A DNA stretch of 64,000 bases from Lachnospiraceae bacterium (GCA_910573755.1 CAJTBO010000012.1:62001-126000), one strand, 5' to 3'. Counted from the stretch's first letter, positions 50,678 through 59,759 are shown. The notes: generated by a model not told the origin, from the letters alone. Program-made: numbers and translations.

Positions 50678-52021
50678 CTACCGCTTTTCTCTCATAAATG
50701 TTTCCATTATTTCCGCCAAAGCAATAGACTCTCCTCTGGTAAATTTAAAGGCATTCTTTTCATGACGGTTTAATAACGCAAGAAAATCACTGATTTCATA
50801 CCGCAGTCCATCTCCTAAAAAGATTTCCGAGTACTTGTCTACCCTTCCGGCATCTTCATAATGCACTTCAAAATAAGAAGTTTTCCACCAGGGGGCCTCT
50901 ACTATGATATATCCCAATGTGCCTGAAATGAGAAGCCTTCCTTCAGATTTCACGCCCAGTCCGCAGGTTGCCGTTGCAACGCCCGCCGGATAACGCAGTG
51001 AAACCTTCGTAAACATATCTAATCCGTTTTCACCATCTATTGTGTCAAATTCTATTTTTTCGTATCCTGTCCCAAATAATTTCAGGATAGGAAGCATTAC
51101 ATAGCTTCCCAGTTCAAGAAAACTGCCGCCATACAGCCTGTCTGTCATCTCTCTGTTTGCAGGCGACTCCAATTTTGTAAAACAAGCTTCCACATTTCGG
51201 ATATTCCCGATCATACCGCTGCATGCTATTCCCAGTAGTTTCTGAAATCCCGGACAATAGGCGGTTTTAATTCCCTCAAAAAGTATCAATCCCTTTTTTT
51301 TGGCTTCGGCAAAGACTTCTTCCGCCTGTCTCTTTTGTAATACAAGCGGTTTCTCACAAATCACATGCTTCCCATGTTCTAACGCTTCTTTAATATATTC
51401 ATAATGAGTATTGTGAGGTGTTGCAATATAGGCAACATCTATATCCTGATAAAATTCTTCTTTTTCTGTATAAGCATTGATATCCCATTTCCCGGCAAAT
51501 TCCAGAGCACTTTCTTTATGCGGATTATAAACCCCCTGTGTGCTGACACCGCTTACCAGCTTTGCTTCAGGAATAAAACGGCTGGCAATCCTGCCGCTTC
51601 CAACAATCCCTATCCTTTGAATCTGCTGTTTCTGCTCCCTGAGCATTGTACTGGAAATATCTTTTGTCCTCTCCAGATAAACAACTTTGCAGTAATCTTT
51701 TAAATAATCAAACTGCCCTGTCCAGTCCGAACCCACCGTAAAAATATCAATATTATATTTTTTAACATCACTGAATTTCTGTCCGGGTGAATCTTCTATG
51801 ATAATTTCATCTGCAAATCCGGTTTTCTTTACATTTTCAATACGTGTCATAATGGAATCCACTACGCCAAGCTTACCTCTTGTCTTATCGTAACTTTCCG
51901 TAGTAATTCCAACGATCAGGTAATCTCCCAGTTGTTTTGCTCTCTGCAGTAATCGATAATGCCCCTGATGAAATAAATCAAATGTTCCATAAGTAATTAC
52001 CTTTGTTATTTTCTTATCCAT
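50678..52021 (-). CDS. Glycerol-3-phosphate cytidylyltransferase-like domain fused to Gfo/Idh/MocA oxidoreductase
   Basis: 447 residues. Residues 1-130 are TagD-like: TYGTFDLFHQGHYRLLQRAK, with the GTFDxxHxGH nucleotide motif, and ISSTMLREQ at the end. Residues about 135-447 are a GFO/IDH/MocA oxidoreductase: GIVGSGRIASRF (NAD binding) and HGKHVICEKPLVL, the family's CEKP motif. The fusion suggests that one protein both oxidises or reduces a substrate and activates it with CTP. Close to licD, so it probably supplies its donor. Known TagD-oxidoreductase fusions occur in some surface-glycan clusters. Confidence 0.9.
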   Translation of the reverse strand: MDKKITKVITYGTFDLFHQGHYRLLQRAKQLGDYLIVGITTESYDKTRGKLGVVDSIMTRIENVKKTGFADEIIIEDSPGQKFSDVKKYNIDIFTVGSDWTGQFDYLKDYCKVVYLERTKDISSTMLREQKQQIQRIGIVGSGRIASRFIPEAKLVSGVSTQGVYNPHKESALEFAGKWDINAYTEKEEFYQDIDVAYIATPHNTHYEYIKEALEHGKHVICEKPLVLQKRQAEEVFAEAKKKGLILFEGIKTAYCPGFQKLLGIACSGMIGNIRNVEACFTKLESPANREMTDRLYGGSFLELGSYVMLPILKLFGTGYEKIEFDTIDGENGLDMFTKVSLRYPAGVATATCGLGVKSEGRLLISGTLGYIIVEAPWWKTSYFEVHYEDAGRVDKYSEIFLGDGLRYEISDFLALLNRHEKNAFKFTRGESIALAEIMETFMREKR

Positions 52022-52129
52022 CTTTCCATCCGTATTTTCTTTGTCTTACCTGAAATTATATAATAAGATACATATACTAACAAGTGCATAAACCAAATTC
52101 CTGCGGGTAATAACAGGAAAAACAGTTTT

Positions 52130-52158
52130 TACGGAAGGAAATAAAACTTCCTTCCGTA
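52130..52158 (-). terminator. Hairpin between the flagellin-linked glycosyltransferase gene and the island
   Basis: TACGGAAGGAA and TTCCTTCCGTA pair perfectly around a 7-base loop in the 170-base gap. The minus-strand run after the stem is A- and then U-rich (AAAAACUGUUUUU), so termination may be weak and allow read-through. Confidence 0.4.
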
Positions 52159-52192
52159 TATTAATATCATATATGATTCCAATATATCCGTT

Positions 52193-54385
52193 TTACATCC
52201 TGGCCACAATCCTCTTCTCCAGTTCCGGCAGTTCCTCATCATCCGGCACCAGCGCCTTTAACTGCTGCAGAATCTGGTAAGCCTCCGCCGCCATCCCCTG
52301 TGCCAGAAGTCCCGGGATCTTCGCCTTTACCTGAATCGCCATCGTCCGCATCTGCGACTTTGCTTCATTCGCTTTATTCTTCTCTTCCTCCAGCTTTATT
52401 TCCTCAGAAGCAGCGTAACATCTCGCATAAAGCTGGATCATATCATCAAAATCCGGAAACAGGCCGATGGCTTCCTTCATATTCTTTCCAACCTTCTTCC
52501 GGTCGCCTTCTATCTGTCCCTGTATCACCTGTTCCCATTTCACTGCTACGCGGCAGGCCTTCGGTAAAAGTTCCATCTCACCGGTAAAAGCATTTTCATT
52601 GAAATACTTTCTGTAAAATACAAGGCACTTTGTTGTGAAATCCCGGAATCTCTCCTGTATGGAAAAGAAATCGTCATTCGCATATCTCTGAACGACTTTC
52701 GCCTCCGCCACTTTTAACGCCAGATACTCATATCTTACCTTCGCCTTCTCTGACATCCGGTCATTTCTGTTCCGTTCAGCAAACTCCTCTATCTGATTCC
52801 TGCGTTCCGGCATGCTGTTTTCAAAGAATGCGTCCACACCGATTCTCCAGTTATCAAATTTAACAATCTCCAAAACCTTCCATGCATCAATTTGATATTT
52901 TTCAAGAATCTCAAATATCTTATAATCCAGCTGGAAAACATCTGCGACACAGCCGAACAATCTTTCATAATAATAAGAAATCTGCTCTGTCCGTCCGCTA
53001 TGATCTGCATACAATACTTTCAGATACCATACATAATAATATGGTGCCTCAACCTCCATAAAATACTCGGCGATTCTGTAAAACTTATCCCGTTGTTCTT
53101 CAGACTCTTTTTCCTCTGCCTCCAGCTTCTTAATAGCATTCCACAGCAGATCATACCCCGGACGCTTCGCCATAGTCTCCAAAAGAGGTATCACTTCTTT
53201 ATCAAAAGGAAGTTCTGCCAGCGTATCGATCAGATCGTCCGTAAAACGCTCATACAGCATAATAGGTCCCATCCAATCAAAGATGTTGAAAAATTTCTTG
53301 AGAGCAGAAGTATCTCCCAGCTTCAAAGCTGCCAGAATGTAGATACCAAATCCTGTACTGATACCTGAATCTTCCAACGCAAACTGCACAAAAAATGCAG
53401 TCTCTTCCTGCTTCTTCGCTTCATTGTCTTTCAGCAGATCATAATATTCTACATACTTTTTACTGCACTTGAGTGCTTCTGCATAATTACCGGTCTTATA
53501 GTAGATCTCCTGTCCCAGATTATAAAGCCTCAACTGGCAGAAATCTGTATTTCTCTTATCCCCCAGAAATTTTTTGTAATTCTGTTCCGCTTCCTCATAG
53601 TAGCAATTCTGAATCTCTGCCTCTAATGCCGCACAGTAAAAGGCTCCCCTCTCCCTGTTGGTATTCGGTATATTCTCATTTCTGAATTCCTTAATACCAT
53701 CCAGGCTCCACTCTTCCAGCTTCGCATACTCATTCAGCGCGCGGTACTCCTGCAAAAGATGGGTCCACCAGCGCACTTCCTTCCTTTTCTTCTTGATCAT
53801 GTCAAGAAGCAGGGTCGTATTTCTCTTTGCATGAGCCCGCTCTTCCGCCTTACTCTCAAAATAATAACCAAAATGCTCTACCGCAGAATGCAAAAGGATA
53901 TGCGGATCATACAGCGGATAAAAATATTCATGGATACTGCTTACAAATCTGGGCCTGTTCTTCAGGCTCACCATACGGGATACCCATGCGTCCGTAACCA
54001 GCTCCTTATTCAGGCTCATATAATTTCTCTGAATATACAGGGCATAGTAATAATTTTTATAATTTCCGGATAAGAAAAATTCCTCTATATCATCCGTATC
54101 AATAAACCATTCATCATCATCCAGATATAAAAACCATTCACCCTGCGCCGCATCCATCCCCACATTTCTGGCTTTTGAAAAATCATTACACCATGCAAAA
54201 GGAATGATAATATCCGTATAACTCTGAAGAAGTTTTTTCATCTCCTCGTCACATCCGGTATCCACTATGATCAGTTCACTGGGAACTTTTTCTCTAAGGC
54301 TCTTTAATGAATCCAGACATTTCTTTGTTGTTTTTGCCCTTCCGGAACATAATAATGAAATAGATAATACTGGCTGCTTGCTCAT
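52193..54385 (-). CDS. Family 2 glycosyltransferase with long TPR-like tail, flagellin-linked
   Basis: 730 residues from MSKQPVLSISLLCSGR. An ATG four codons upstream has the ribosome site only two bases away, so the start is uncertain. The GT-A domain has ELIIVDTGCDEEM and WFLYLDDDEWFIDTD; residues about 230-730 are helical, TPR-like (YNLGQEIYYKTGNYAEALKC). It is the first gene downstream of flagellin, separated by a strong terminator. In Clostridia such SPBc2-like glycosyltransferases commonly add the first sugar to flagellin serine or threonine residues. Confidence 0.87.
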   Translation of the reverse strand: MSKQPVLSISLLCSGRAKTTKKCLDSLKSLREKVPSELIIVDTGCDEEMKKLLQSYTDIIIPFAWCNDFSKARNVGMDAAQGEWFLYLDDDEWFIDTDDIEEFFLSGNYKNYYYALYIQRNYMSLNKELVTDAWVSRMVSLKNRPRFVSSIHEYFYPLYDPHILLHSAVEHFGYYFESKAEERAHAKRNTTLLLDMIKKKRKEVRWWTHLLQEYRALNEYAKLEEWSLDGIKEFRNENIPNTNRERGAFYCAALEAEIQNCYYEEAEQNYKKFLGDKRNTDFCQLRLYNLGQEIYYKTGNYAEALKCSKKYVEYYDLLKDNEAKKQEETAFFVQFALEDSGISTGFGIYILAALKLGDTSALKKFFNIFDWMGPIMLYERFTDDLIDTLAELPFDKEVIPLLETMAKRPGYDLLWNAIKKLEAEEKESEEQRDKFYRIAEYFMEVEAPYYYVWYLKVLYADHSGRTEQISYYYERLFGCVADVFQLDYKIFEILEKYQIDAWKVLEIVKFDNWRIGVDAFFENSMPERRNQIEEFAERNRNDRMSEKAKVRYEYLALKVAEAKVVQRYANDDFFSIQERFRDFTTKCLVFYRKYFNENAFTGEMELLPKACRVAVKWEQVIQGQIEGDRKKVGKNMKEAIGLFPDFDDMIQLYARCYAASEEIKLEEEKNKANEAKSQMRTMAIQVKAKIPGLLAQGMAAEAYQILQQLKALVPDDEELPELEKRIVARM

Positions 54386-54462
54386 ACCGATAACCATGTC
54401 CTTTCCAAATTCAGCAGATATCAATGCATATAACCTGCATACTATGCAGGCATAAATTCTCC

Positions 54463-54495
54463 GAAAAATAAGGGCGGTTTTGACGCCGCCCTTAT
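54463..54495 (-). terminator. Intrinsic terminator of flagellin
   Basis: ATAAGGGCGG and CCGCCCTTAT form a 10-pair, GC-rich stem with an 8-base loop, followed on the minus strand by UUUUU. It is the classical end of a flagellin transcript, about 120 bases after the stop codon. Confidence 0.9.
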
Positions 54496-54618
54496 CTGAT
54501 TCGCTGCTACTGCAGCTTCCTTACAGCTTTTATATGTTATCTTTCAGTATAGCTTCCTGCATATTACATCCCAGGGTTCAGGTTGCTATAGCCGACAGAC
54601 TCCTAAGCTATTAGTCTA

Positions 54619-56088
54619 TTACTGTAACAGGGACAGAACACTCTGGTTGCTCTGGTTAGCCTGTGCCAGCATGGATGTACCAGCCTGAGCCAGGATGTTG
54701 TTGTTAGAGTACTGAACCATCGTGGAAGCCATATCTGTATCACGGATAGCGGACTCTGCGGATGTGGTGTTCTCTACAACGTTATCCAGGTTGTTGATCG
54801 TGTGCTCTAATCTGTTCTGAACCGCACCGAGGTCAGATCTCTGAGCGGATACTTTCGTAAGTGCTGCAGCGATCGTCTCGATTGCTCTGAGCGCATCCTC
54901 TGCCGTATCAACTCTTACACCGGAAATACCAAGGCCCTTCGCGCTCATGGTCTCGATGTTCATGGTGATCTGGTTATTGGTTGTAGCATCAGCACCTACA
55001 TGCAGACCTACCTGCAGTTTACCCATGATATCCTGAGTACCCTGTACTCTCGGAGCCATCTCGGTCAGTTTCACCCTGTTACCAACCGCATCGTATACTA
55101 CCGGTGCATCGGATCTTGCCGCACTGGTTACCGTTGTGCCGCTGATGCTGGATGTGAAGTACTTGTTCAGCGCATTCTCAGCCAGTCTGTTACCGTCTTT
55201 ATCGTAGAAGCCATAGCTCTCACCTGCACGGTATGCAGCGGTTACCTTGTTTGCAACAACGTTGGTAGAATATGTACCTGCCGCTGTGATAACAGAATTC
55301 AGAGCGCTTGCAGTAATTGTTGCGATGGTCTTACCAGTAATATCCTTGATTGCGAAGGTTCTTCCGTTTGTACCTGTTGTGGTGATGGTATACTTATCAG
55401 CCACTGCACCAACCAGCGCTACGGAATACTGGGTTGTTGTTGTTACTTTAGAGGTATCGCCTGCATCTGTAACTCTGGAGATGGTTACTCTGATGTTGAT
55501 ACCGGAATTCTTCAGCGCGTTGATGATCTCGTTCTGAGCCGCACCGCTTGCGTTAGCCTTGAAGGAAATCTTCGCTGTCAGACCGTTTGCGCCTGTTGTC
55601 ATAACTACGCCGCCGGCCGTATTGCTTGTAATTGTCTTATAACCGTAGGAATAGCCTTTTACAGAAGTCTTATCACCCTTCAACAGATAAGTTTCATTGA
55701 ACTTTGTTGTCTCGGATACACGATCGATTTCTGTGATGAGCTGTTTGATCTCAGCGTTGATGGATTCACGGTCAGATTCGGACTGTGTGCCGTTAGCTGC
55801 TTTAACTGACAGTTCGTTCATTCTCTGCAGCATATCGTGTACTTCTGCGAGAGCACCCTCTGCTGTCTGTACTACGCTGATACCATCCTGTGCGTTTGCG
55901 GAAGCCTGTGTAAGACCTCTGATCTGCTTTCTCATTTTTTCGGAAATAGCAAGACCTGCCGCATCATCAGCCGCACGGTTGATCTTATAACCGGAAGATA
56001 ACTTCTCAGTTGTCTTAGCCTGCTGGCTTGTTGTAACGCCCAACATTCTGTTGGAGTTCATTGCTGTAAGATTGTGTTGTACTACCAT
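54619..56088 (-). CDS. fliC: Flagellin
   Basis: Filament subunit, exported through the flagellar type III system. 489 residues. The conserved N-terminal helices start MVVQHNLTAMNSNRMLG and contain KLSSGYKINRAADDAAGLAI; the C-terminal helices contain QNRLEHTINNLDNVVENTTS and end MLAQANQSNQSVLSLLQ. The central region (about 145-380) is Thr/Ser/Ala-rich and variable, the usual place for O-linked glycans. GGAGGT lies five bases before ATG. Its sigma-28-like promoter and long structured leader are described separately. The island downstream probably modifies it. Confidence 0.97.
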   Translation of the reverse strand: MVVQHNLTAMNSNRMLGVTTSQQAKTTEKLSSGYKINRAADDAAGLAISEKMRKQIRGLTQASANAQDGISVVQTAEGALAEVHDMLQRMNELSVKAANGTQSESDRESINAEIKQLITEIDRVSETTKFNETYLLKGDKTSVKGYSYGYKTITSNTAGGVVMTTGANGLTAKISFKANASGAAQNEIINALKNSGINIRVTISRVTDAGDTSKVTTTTQYSVALVGAVADKYTITTTGTNGRTFAIKDITGKTIATITASALNSVITAAGTYSTNVVANKVTAAYRAGESYGFYDKDGNRLAENALNKYFTSSISGTTVTSAARSDAPVVYDAVGNRVKLTEMAPRVQGTQDIMGKLQVGLHVGADATTNNQITMNIETMSAKGLGISGVRVDTAEDALRAIETIAAALTKVSAQRSDLGAVQNRLEHTINNLDNVVENTTSAESAIRDTDMASTMVQYSNNNILAQAGTSMLAQANQSNQSVLSLLQ

Positions 56089-56316
56089 AGTGTACCTCCA
56101 TATACTTTTTTACTCGGTCACAACTCCCTTTGTGCCGGTGAAGGACTTTCGCCCTGTGAATTTTTGTAAGTTACACGGAAACCCTTTTTCCTGTAACCAC
56201 ATGCCGCTTTCCGCGGTAATTCTCTTTAATAGATTTTCGCCGCTGAGCATTGACTTGGCCCCTAGGCTAACCTCCTCCGTGCTTTTCGGCTTTCAACGGA
56301 GTCTCTTTCCGCTGCT
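56089..56316 (-). ncRNA. Structured 5' leader of the flagellin mRNA
   Basis: About 228 bases between the predicted start site and the flagellin ATG. Several stems are visible: CUCCGU with ACGGAG; CCGC-GGAAA-GCGG; GUUACaGGAAA with UUUCCguGUAAC; and CACAA with UUGUG just before the ribosome site. It does not match the c-di-GMP-I or -II riboswitch consensus as I know them. It may stabilise the mRNA or bind a regulator such as CsrA; its identity is unknown. Confidence 0.5.
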
Positions 56317-56323
56317 ATTACTT

Positions 56324-56350
56324 ATTTCGGAATGTTTAGAAAAAACTTTA
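56324..56350 (-). promoter_or_regulatory. Sigma-28 (SigD/FliA)-type promoter of flagellin
   Basis: Minus-strand CTAAAGTTT with TAAA at 56347-56350, then 15 bases, then TCCGAAAT at 56324-56331, resembling the TAAA-N15-GCCGATAA consensus with five of eight matches in the -10. It is upstream of the only flagellin gene in the window, which fits late-class motility control. Confidence 0.7.
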
Positions 56351-56391
56351 GGGCAAATTATAAAATTTTTTAAACTTTTTTCATTCCGAAC

Positions 56392-56472
56392 TGCGGTTAG
56401 TGGGACTCGAACCCACACACGTAAAGTACAGGAACCTAAATCCTGCGCGTCTGCCAATTCCGCCATAACCGC
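56392..56472 (-). tRNA. tRNA-Leu (UAG anticodon)
   Basis: Seven-pair acceptor stem GCGGTTA/TAACCGC, TTCGAGTC T-loop region, variable arm as in type II tRNAs, and anticodon loop TTTAGGT giving UAG. No CCA is encoded. It lies between the flagellin promoter and the MATE gene. Confidence 0.95.
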
Positions 56473-56487
56473 CTGTATGCTTCCGCC

Positions 56488-56534
56488 AAAAAGGTATAAA
56501 GCCTCATTCCCCGGCAGGCTCTATACCTTTTTTT
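56488..56534. terminator. Bidirectional terminator-like hairpin upstream of tRNA-Leu
   Basis: AAAAGGTATAAAGCC and GGCTCTATACCTTTT pair with one mismatch, with U runs on both strands. On the minus strand it would stop transcripts from the MATE locus before the tRNA gene. Confidence 0.6.
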
Positions 56535-56557
56535 GCCCTGATCCTTTTATTTCTCAC

Positions 56558-56731
56558 TCATCCATCTGATAACGGTGGTTTCTGATAAAGTTTACGGTTG
56601 ATTTTTTTCAGCGTTTCCATCTCTTCTTTTACCCGCTCAATATCTCCTGCCAATGCCTGTTTTTCTATCCGCTCCACTTAAGTCAGCTGATCAAATAATA
56701 CATTATTAATTTCTTGATCGTTTGTCGGCAT
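56558..56731 (-). pseudogene. Small gene split by an in-frame stop
   Basis: MPTNDQEINNVLFDQLT is followed by TAA, and the same frame continues VERIEKQALAGDIERVKEE to a second stop after 39 more codons. AAAGAGG lies before the ATG. Total 58 codons, coiled and charged. It reads like a small protein broken by one nonsense change, possibly a mobile-element accessory; the family is not recognised. The rest of the 350-base gap holds only the hairpin at 56488. Confidence 0.5.
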
Positions 56732-56820
56732 ATACTATCATCCTCTTTCCAAATGCCTGTGATACTGTGTCTACTGATAAGATTATTATATCCAATTTCC
56801 AGAAAAGTGTAAAGCGGGAA

Positions 56821-57429
56821 TTACTCCCCGATCCGGGAAATCACCCTCTTCCATATCCTCGCCAGAAAAAACACCGTCACCGATGCCGACATTACCTCCG
56901 CGATCGGGAACGACCACCACACATTCTGCAGCTTCCCTGTAAGAGCCAGCAGATACGCCGCCGGAAGCAGCACCACAAGCTGCCTGCAGATCGAGTTGAT
57001 CATACTGTACCAGGCATAGCCCAGCGCCTGAAATACAGAACCCGTCACGATGCAGAACGCCGCCACGACAAAACATGTGCTGATGATCCGCAACGCCGGC
57101 ACGCCGATATCGAGCATTGTCTCCGAGGCTTCAAAAAGCAGCAGGAGCCTGTCCGGAATGCATTGCATGATAACCACGCCCGCAGCCATGATAGCCACCG
57201 CATAACAGACCGATAATTTAAAAGTCTTCACCACCCGCTCTTTGTTTCCGGCCCCATAATTATAGGCGATGATCGGCACCATCCCGTTATTCAGCCCGAA
57301 CACAGGCATAAACACAAAACTCTGCAGCTTAAAGTACACGCCGAACACCGCCGTTGCCGTATCCGTAAACGTGATCAGAATCCGGTTCATGCCATAAGTC
57401 ATCACAGAGCCGATCGCCTGCATTATAAT
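56821..57429 (-). pseudogene. MATE transporter gene, C-terminal half cut off by an IS200 element
   Basis: About 200 residues starting FIIMQAIGSVMTYGMNRI and running through several membrane segments (VFGLNNGMVPIIAYNYGAGN, CYAVAIMAAGVVIM) to the stop at 56821. These are the later helices of a MATE-family multidrug/toxin efflux pump. The upstream part is on the other side of the IS200-like element at 57430-58106; joining the two (…GIPS + IIMQAIG…) restores a normal MATE reading frame. No ribosome site precedes this half, so it is probably not translated alone. Confidence 0.85.
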
Positions 57430-58106
57430 GAAATAGACATATATCCCCCATTTGAAATGGGGGCCGAGGCAAAGCCGTAGCGTTGCATAAAGTACTAAAA
57501 CCTCCTATGCTATAATGATATTGGTTTCGCAGGCCATATCAAAAGCATAGGAGGTATCCAAAATGGATAATCAAAGTATAGCACACACCAGATGGAATTG
57601 CACATATCATATTATCTTCATACCGAAATATCGAAGAAAAATCATGTATGGAGAGACGAAGAGAGACTTGGTAGAAATTATAAAGAAATTATGTGAGATG
57701 AAACAGGTGCAGCTAATGGACGGGAAGGTATGTATAGATCATGTGCATATGTATGTGGCGATACCGCCAAAGATGTGTGTATCGGAATTCATGTCATATC
57801 TGAAAGGGAAGAGTACATTAATGCTGTTTGACAGACATCCGGAGTACCGAACGAAATGGGGAGACAGACATTTCTGGGCCAGAGGATATTTTGTATCAAC
57901 AGTAGGGAATGTAAATGAAGAAACAATTAGAAAATATATACAAGAACAAGAAGAGAATGACAAGTTAGAAGATGGAAGAAAGTAAAAGGCCCCCTGTAGG
58001 GGGCAACTGGTAAAGATGGTATTGCGGAACCCCGCCTTAGGCGGAACCAGTACTATACCCCGGAGGGGTTAAAACTAAACCCCCATTTGAAATGGGGGTT
58101 GCTAAC
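57430..58106 (+). mobile_element. IS200-like insertion element
   Basis: About 677 bases, with the palindrome CCCCCATTTGAAATGGGGG near both ends (57445-57463 and 58080-58098) and further hairpins at the right end (CCGCCTTAGGCGG). It carries a single tnpA and no tnpB. It sits inside the MATE gene without an obvious target duplication, as expected for single-strand HUH transposition. The ends are set by restoring the MATE frame and are accurate to a few bases. Confidence 0.88.
57563..57985 (+). CDS. tnpA: IS200/IS605-family TnpA (Y1 HUH transposase)
   Basis: 140 residues, typical length. Moves the element through single-stranded DNA. The metal-binding HUH motif is HVHMYVAIPP near residue 58, followed by SEFMSYLKGKST and RHFWARGYFVST; the catalytic Tyr is in the C-terminal helix IRKYIQEQEEN. 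AGGAGG lies about ten bases before the ATG. The gene is intact, so the element may still be active. It has no TnpB companion. Confidence 0.95.
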   Translation: MDNQSIAHTRWNCTYHIIFIPKYRRKIMYGETKRDLVEIIKKLCEMKQVQLMDGKVCIDHVHMYVAIPPKMCVSEFMSYLKGKSTLMLFDRHPEYRTKWGDRHFWARGYFVSTVGNVNEETIRKYIQEQEENDKLEDGRK

Positions 58107-58863
58107 TAGAAGGAATGCCTATCATGTAAATCTGCTTCACAACCTTCCCGTTCGGCTTAAACCCCTTCATTCCCACATGGATCTCCTGATTCACCTTCAC
58201 ATTCATGATGATCGCCAGCATCCCTGCCACACACTGCCCGACCACGGTTGCCACGGCAGCTCCCGCCACCCCCATCTTCGGCATACCGAAATAACCGAAG
58301 ATCAGGATCGGATCAAGAATGATATTGATAACGGCGCCGGTTCCCTGTGTGATCATCGTATAAAATGTTTTCCCCGTGGACTGCAGCAGCTTTTCAAAAG
58401 TCGCCTGTATAAATATCCCGAAGGAAGCCACACAGACGATCGTCAGATATTCCACGCCATAATTTATGATTACCGTATCCGTTGTCTGGCTTGTATAAAA
58501 GATCCTGACTCCAAAAATGCCGATGCATAAAAACAGGATGTAGCTGACCAGCGCCAGAAAAATACCGTTTTTCGCCACGGTATCAGCCTTTTCAAATTCC
58601 TTTTCTCCCAGAAACCTTGAAAGCAGGGCATTGATACCGACTGCCGTCCCTACGCCCACCGCGATCATCAGCGTCTGGATCGGGAACGCAAGGGATACCG
58701 CCGTCAGCGCCTTTTCCTCGATCCTTGCCACAAAAATACTGTCCACAATATTATATAAAGCCTGTACCAGCATGGAGATCATCATCGGCAGTGACATCGT
58801 GACCAGAAGCCTGTTGACAGGCAATACACCCATTTTATTTTCTTTCATCAATATTTCTTCCAT
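58102..58863 (-). pseudogene. MATE transporter gene, N-terminal half cut off by an IS200 element
   Basis: 253 residues from MEEILMKENKMGVLPVNR; AGAGGA lies six bases before this ATG, a longer start being unsupported. Shows the N-terminal MATE helices (MSLPMMISMLVQALYNIVDS, AFPIQTLMIAVGVGTAVGIN) and ends GIPSS at a stop created within the element. Half a transporter, so almost surely non-functional. About 240 bases of sequence with no gene separate it from the tRNA cluster. Confidence 0.87.
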
Positions 58864-59100
58864 CCAGTGTCCTCTTCTTTCTTTATCATTCGGAAGCAAT
58901 CGATACCAAATTTATCTGAAAAAGCGTGCGTCAGGACGCACACTCGCACCGGAGCGCGGCTGCGACAGCAGCCATTTTCCTTATGCGCGCAGTGCGCATC
59001 CCCCGGAGGCTTTGTCGTATAAGACGAACTTTCCTATATGACAAGCAAAAGAAAAACGCCCGAAACTCCGTATACGCGGTTTTCAAACGTTTTCCTGTCC

Positions 59101-59173
59101 TGAGCCACCGGGGACTCGAACCCCGGACAACTTGATTAAAAGTCAAGTGCTCTACCACCTGAGCTAGTGGCCC
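59101..59173 (-). tRNA. tRNA-Lys (UUU anticodon)
   Basis: Acceptor GGGCCAC/GTGGCTC, anticodon stem CTTGA with loop CTTTTAA giving UUU, T-loop GTTCGAGTC. Last gene of a six-tRNA array on the minus strand; no encoded CCA. Confidence 0.96.
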
Positions 59174-59212
59174 ATACTGTTTTTTTATCGTCCGTACATG
59201 TGACCGGACAAA

Positions 59213-59284
59213 CTGGGCTAGCTGGATTCGAACCAGCGAATGCAGGAGTCAAAGTCCTGTGCCTTACCGCTTGGCGATAGCCCA
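59213..59284 (-). tRNA. tRNA-Gln (UUG anticodon)
   Basis: Acceptor TGGGCTA/TAGCCCA, anticodon stem CAGGA with loop CTTTGAC giving UUG, T-loop GGTTCGAATCC. Fifth gene of the array. Confidence 0.96.
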
Positions 59285-59336
59285 TCATCGGCATCCTGCT
59301 CTTTACGAATCTCTTCTGCCCGCTGAAAACTTTCAG

Positions 59337-59411
59337 GGTGGGTAAAGGGACTCGAACCCTCGGCCTCCAGAGCCACAATCTGGCGCGCTAGCCAACTGCG
59401 CCATACCCACC
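59337..59411 (-). tRNA. tRNA-His (GUG anticodon)
   Basis: Acceptor GTGGGTA/TACCCAC with the extra G(-1) opposite C73, as is specific to tRNA-His; loop TTGTGGC gives GUG. Fourth gene of the array. Confidence 0.96.
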
Positions 59412-59434
59412 ATATTGACACCTGCATGTCCAAA

Positions 59435-59508
<74 letters not shown>

Positions 59509-59588
59509 ATGCTGCTAACCTTGATGCGCTTTACGATGCATAACGCTCGACCCGGCGCCGGTATGGCCTCATCGGAAACCATACGATA

Positions 59589-59659
59589 AGCGGGTGATGG
59601 GAATCGAACCCACGTGTCCAGCTTGGAAGGCTGGTGTTCTACCATTGAACTACACCCGC
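59589..59659 (-). tRNA. tRNA-Gly (UCC anticodon)
   Basis: Acceptor GCGGGTG/CACCCGC, anticodon stem CCAGC with loop CTTCCAA giving UCC. Second gene of the array. Confidence 0.96.
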
Positions 59660-59684
59660 ATACTGACTGCTTTTCTGTTTTAAG

Positions 59685-59759
59685 TCGGGGTGACAGGATT
59701 CGAACCTGCGACCTCCTGGTCCCAAACCAGGCGCTCTAGCCAAGCTGAGCCACACCCCG
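59685..59759 (-). tRNA. tRNA-Pro (UGG anticodon)
   Basis: Acceptor CGGGGTG/CACCCCG, anticodon stem CCTGG with loop TTTGGGA giving UGG. First gene after the promoter at 59822-59850. Confidence 0.96.

Noticed and set aside
55000-55809. Cys-rich 269-codon frame opposite flagellin
   Set aside because: An antisense shadow of the repetitive Thr/Ala/Val-rich flagellin centre.
56089-56316. c-di-GMP riboswitch in the flagellin leader
   Set aside because: The conserved core sequences of neither class I nor class II could be found by eye.
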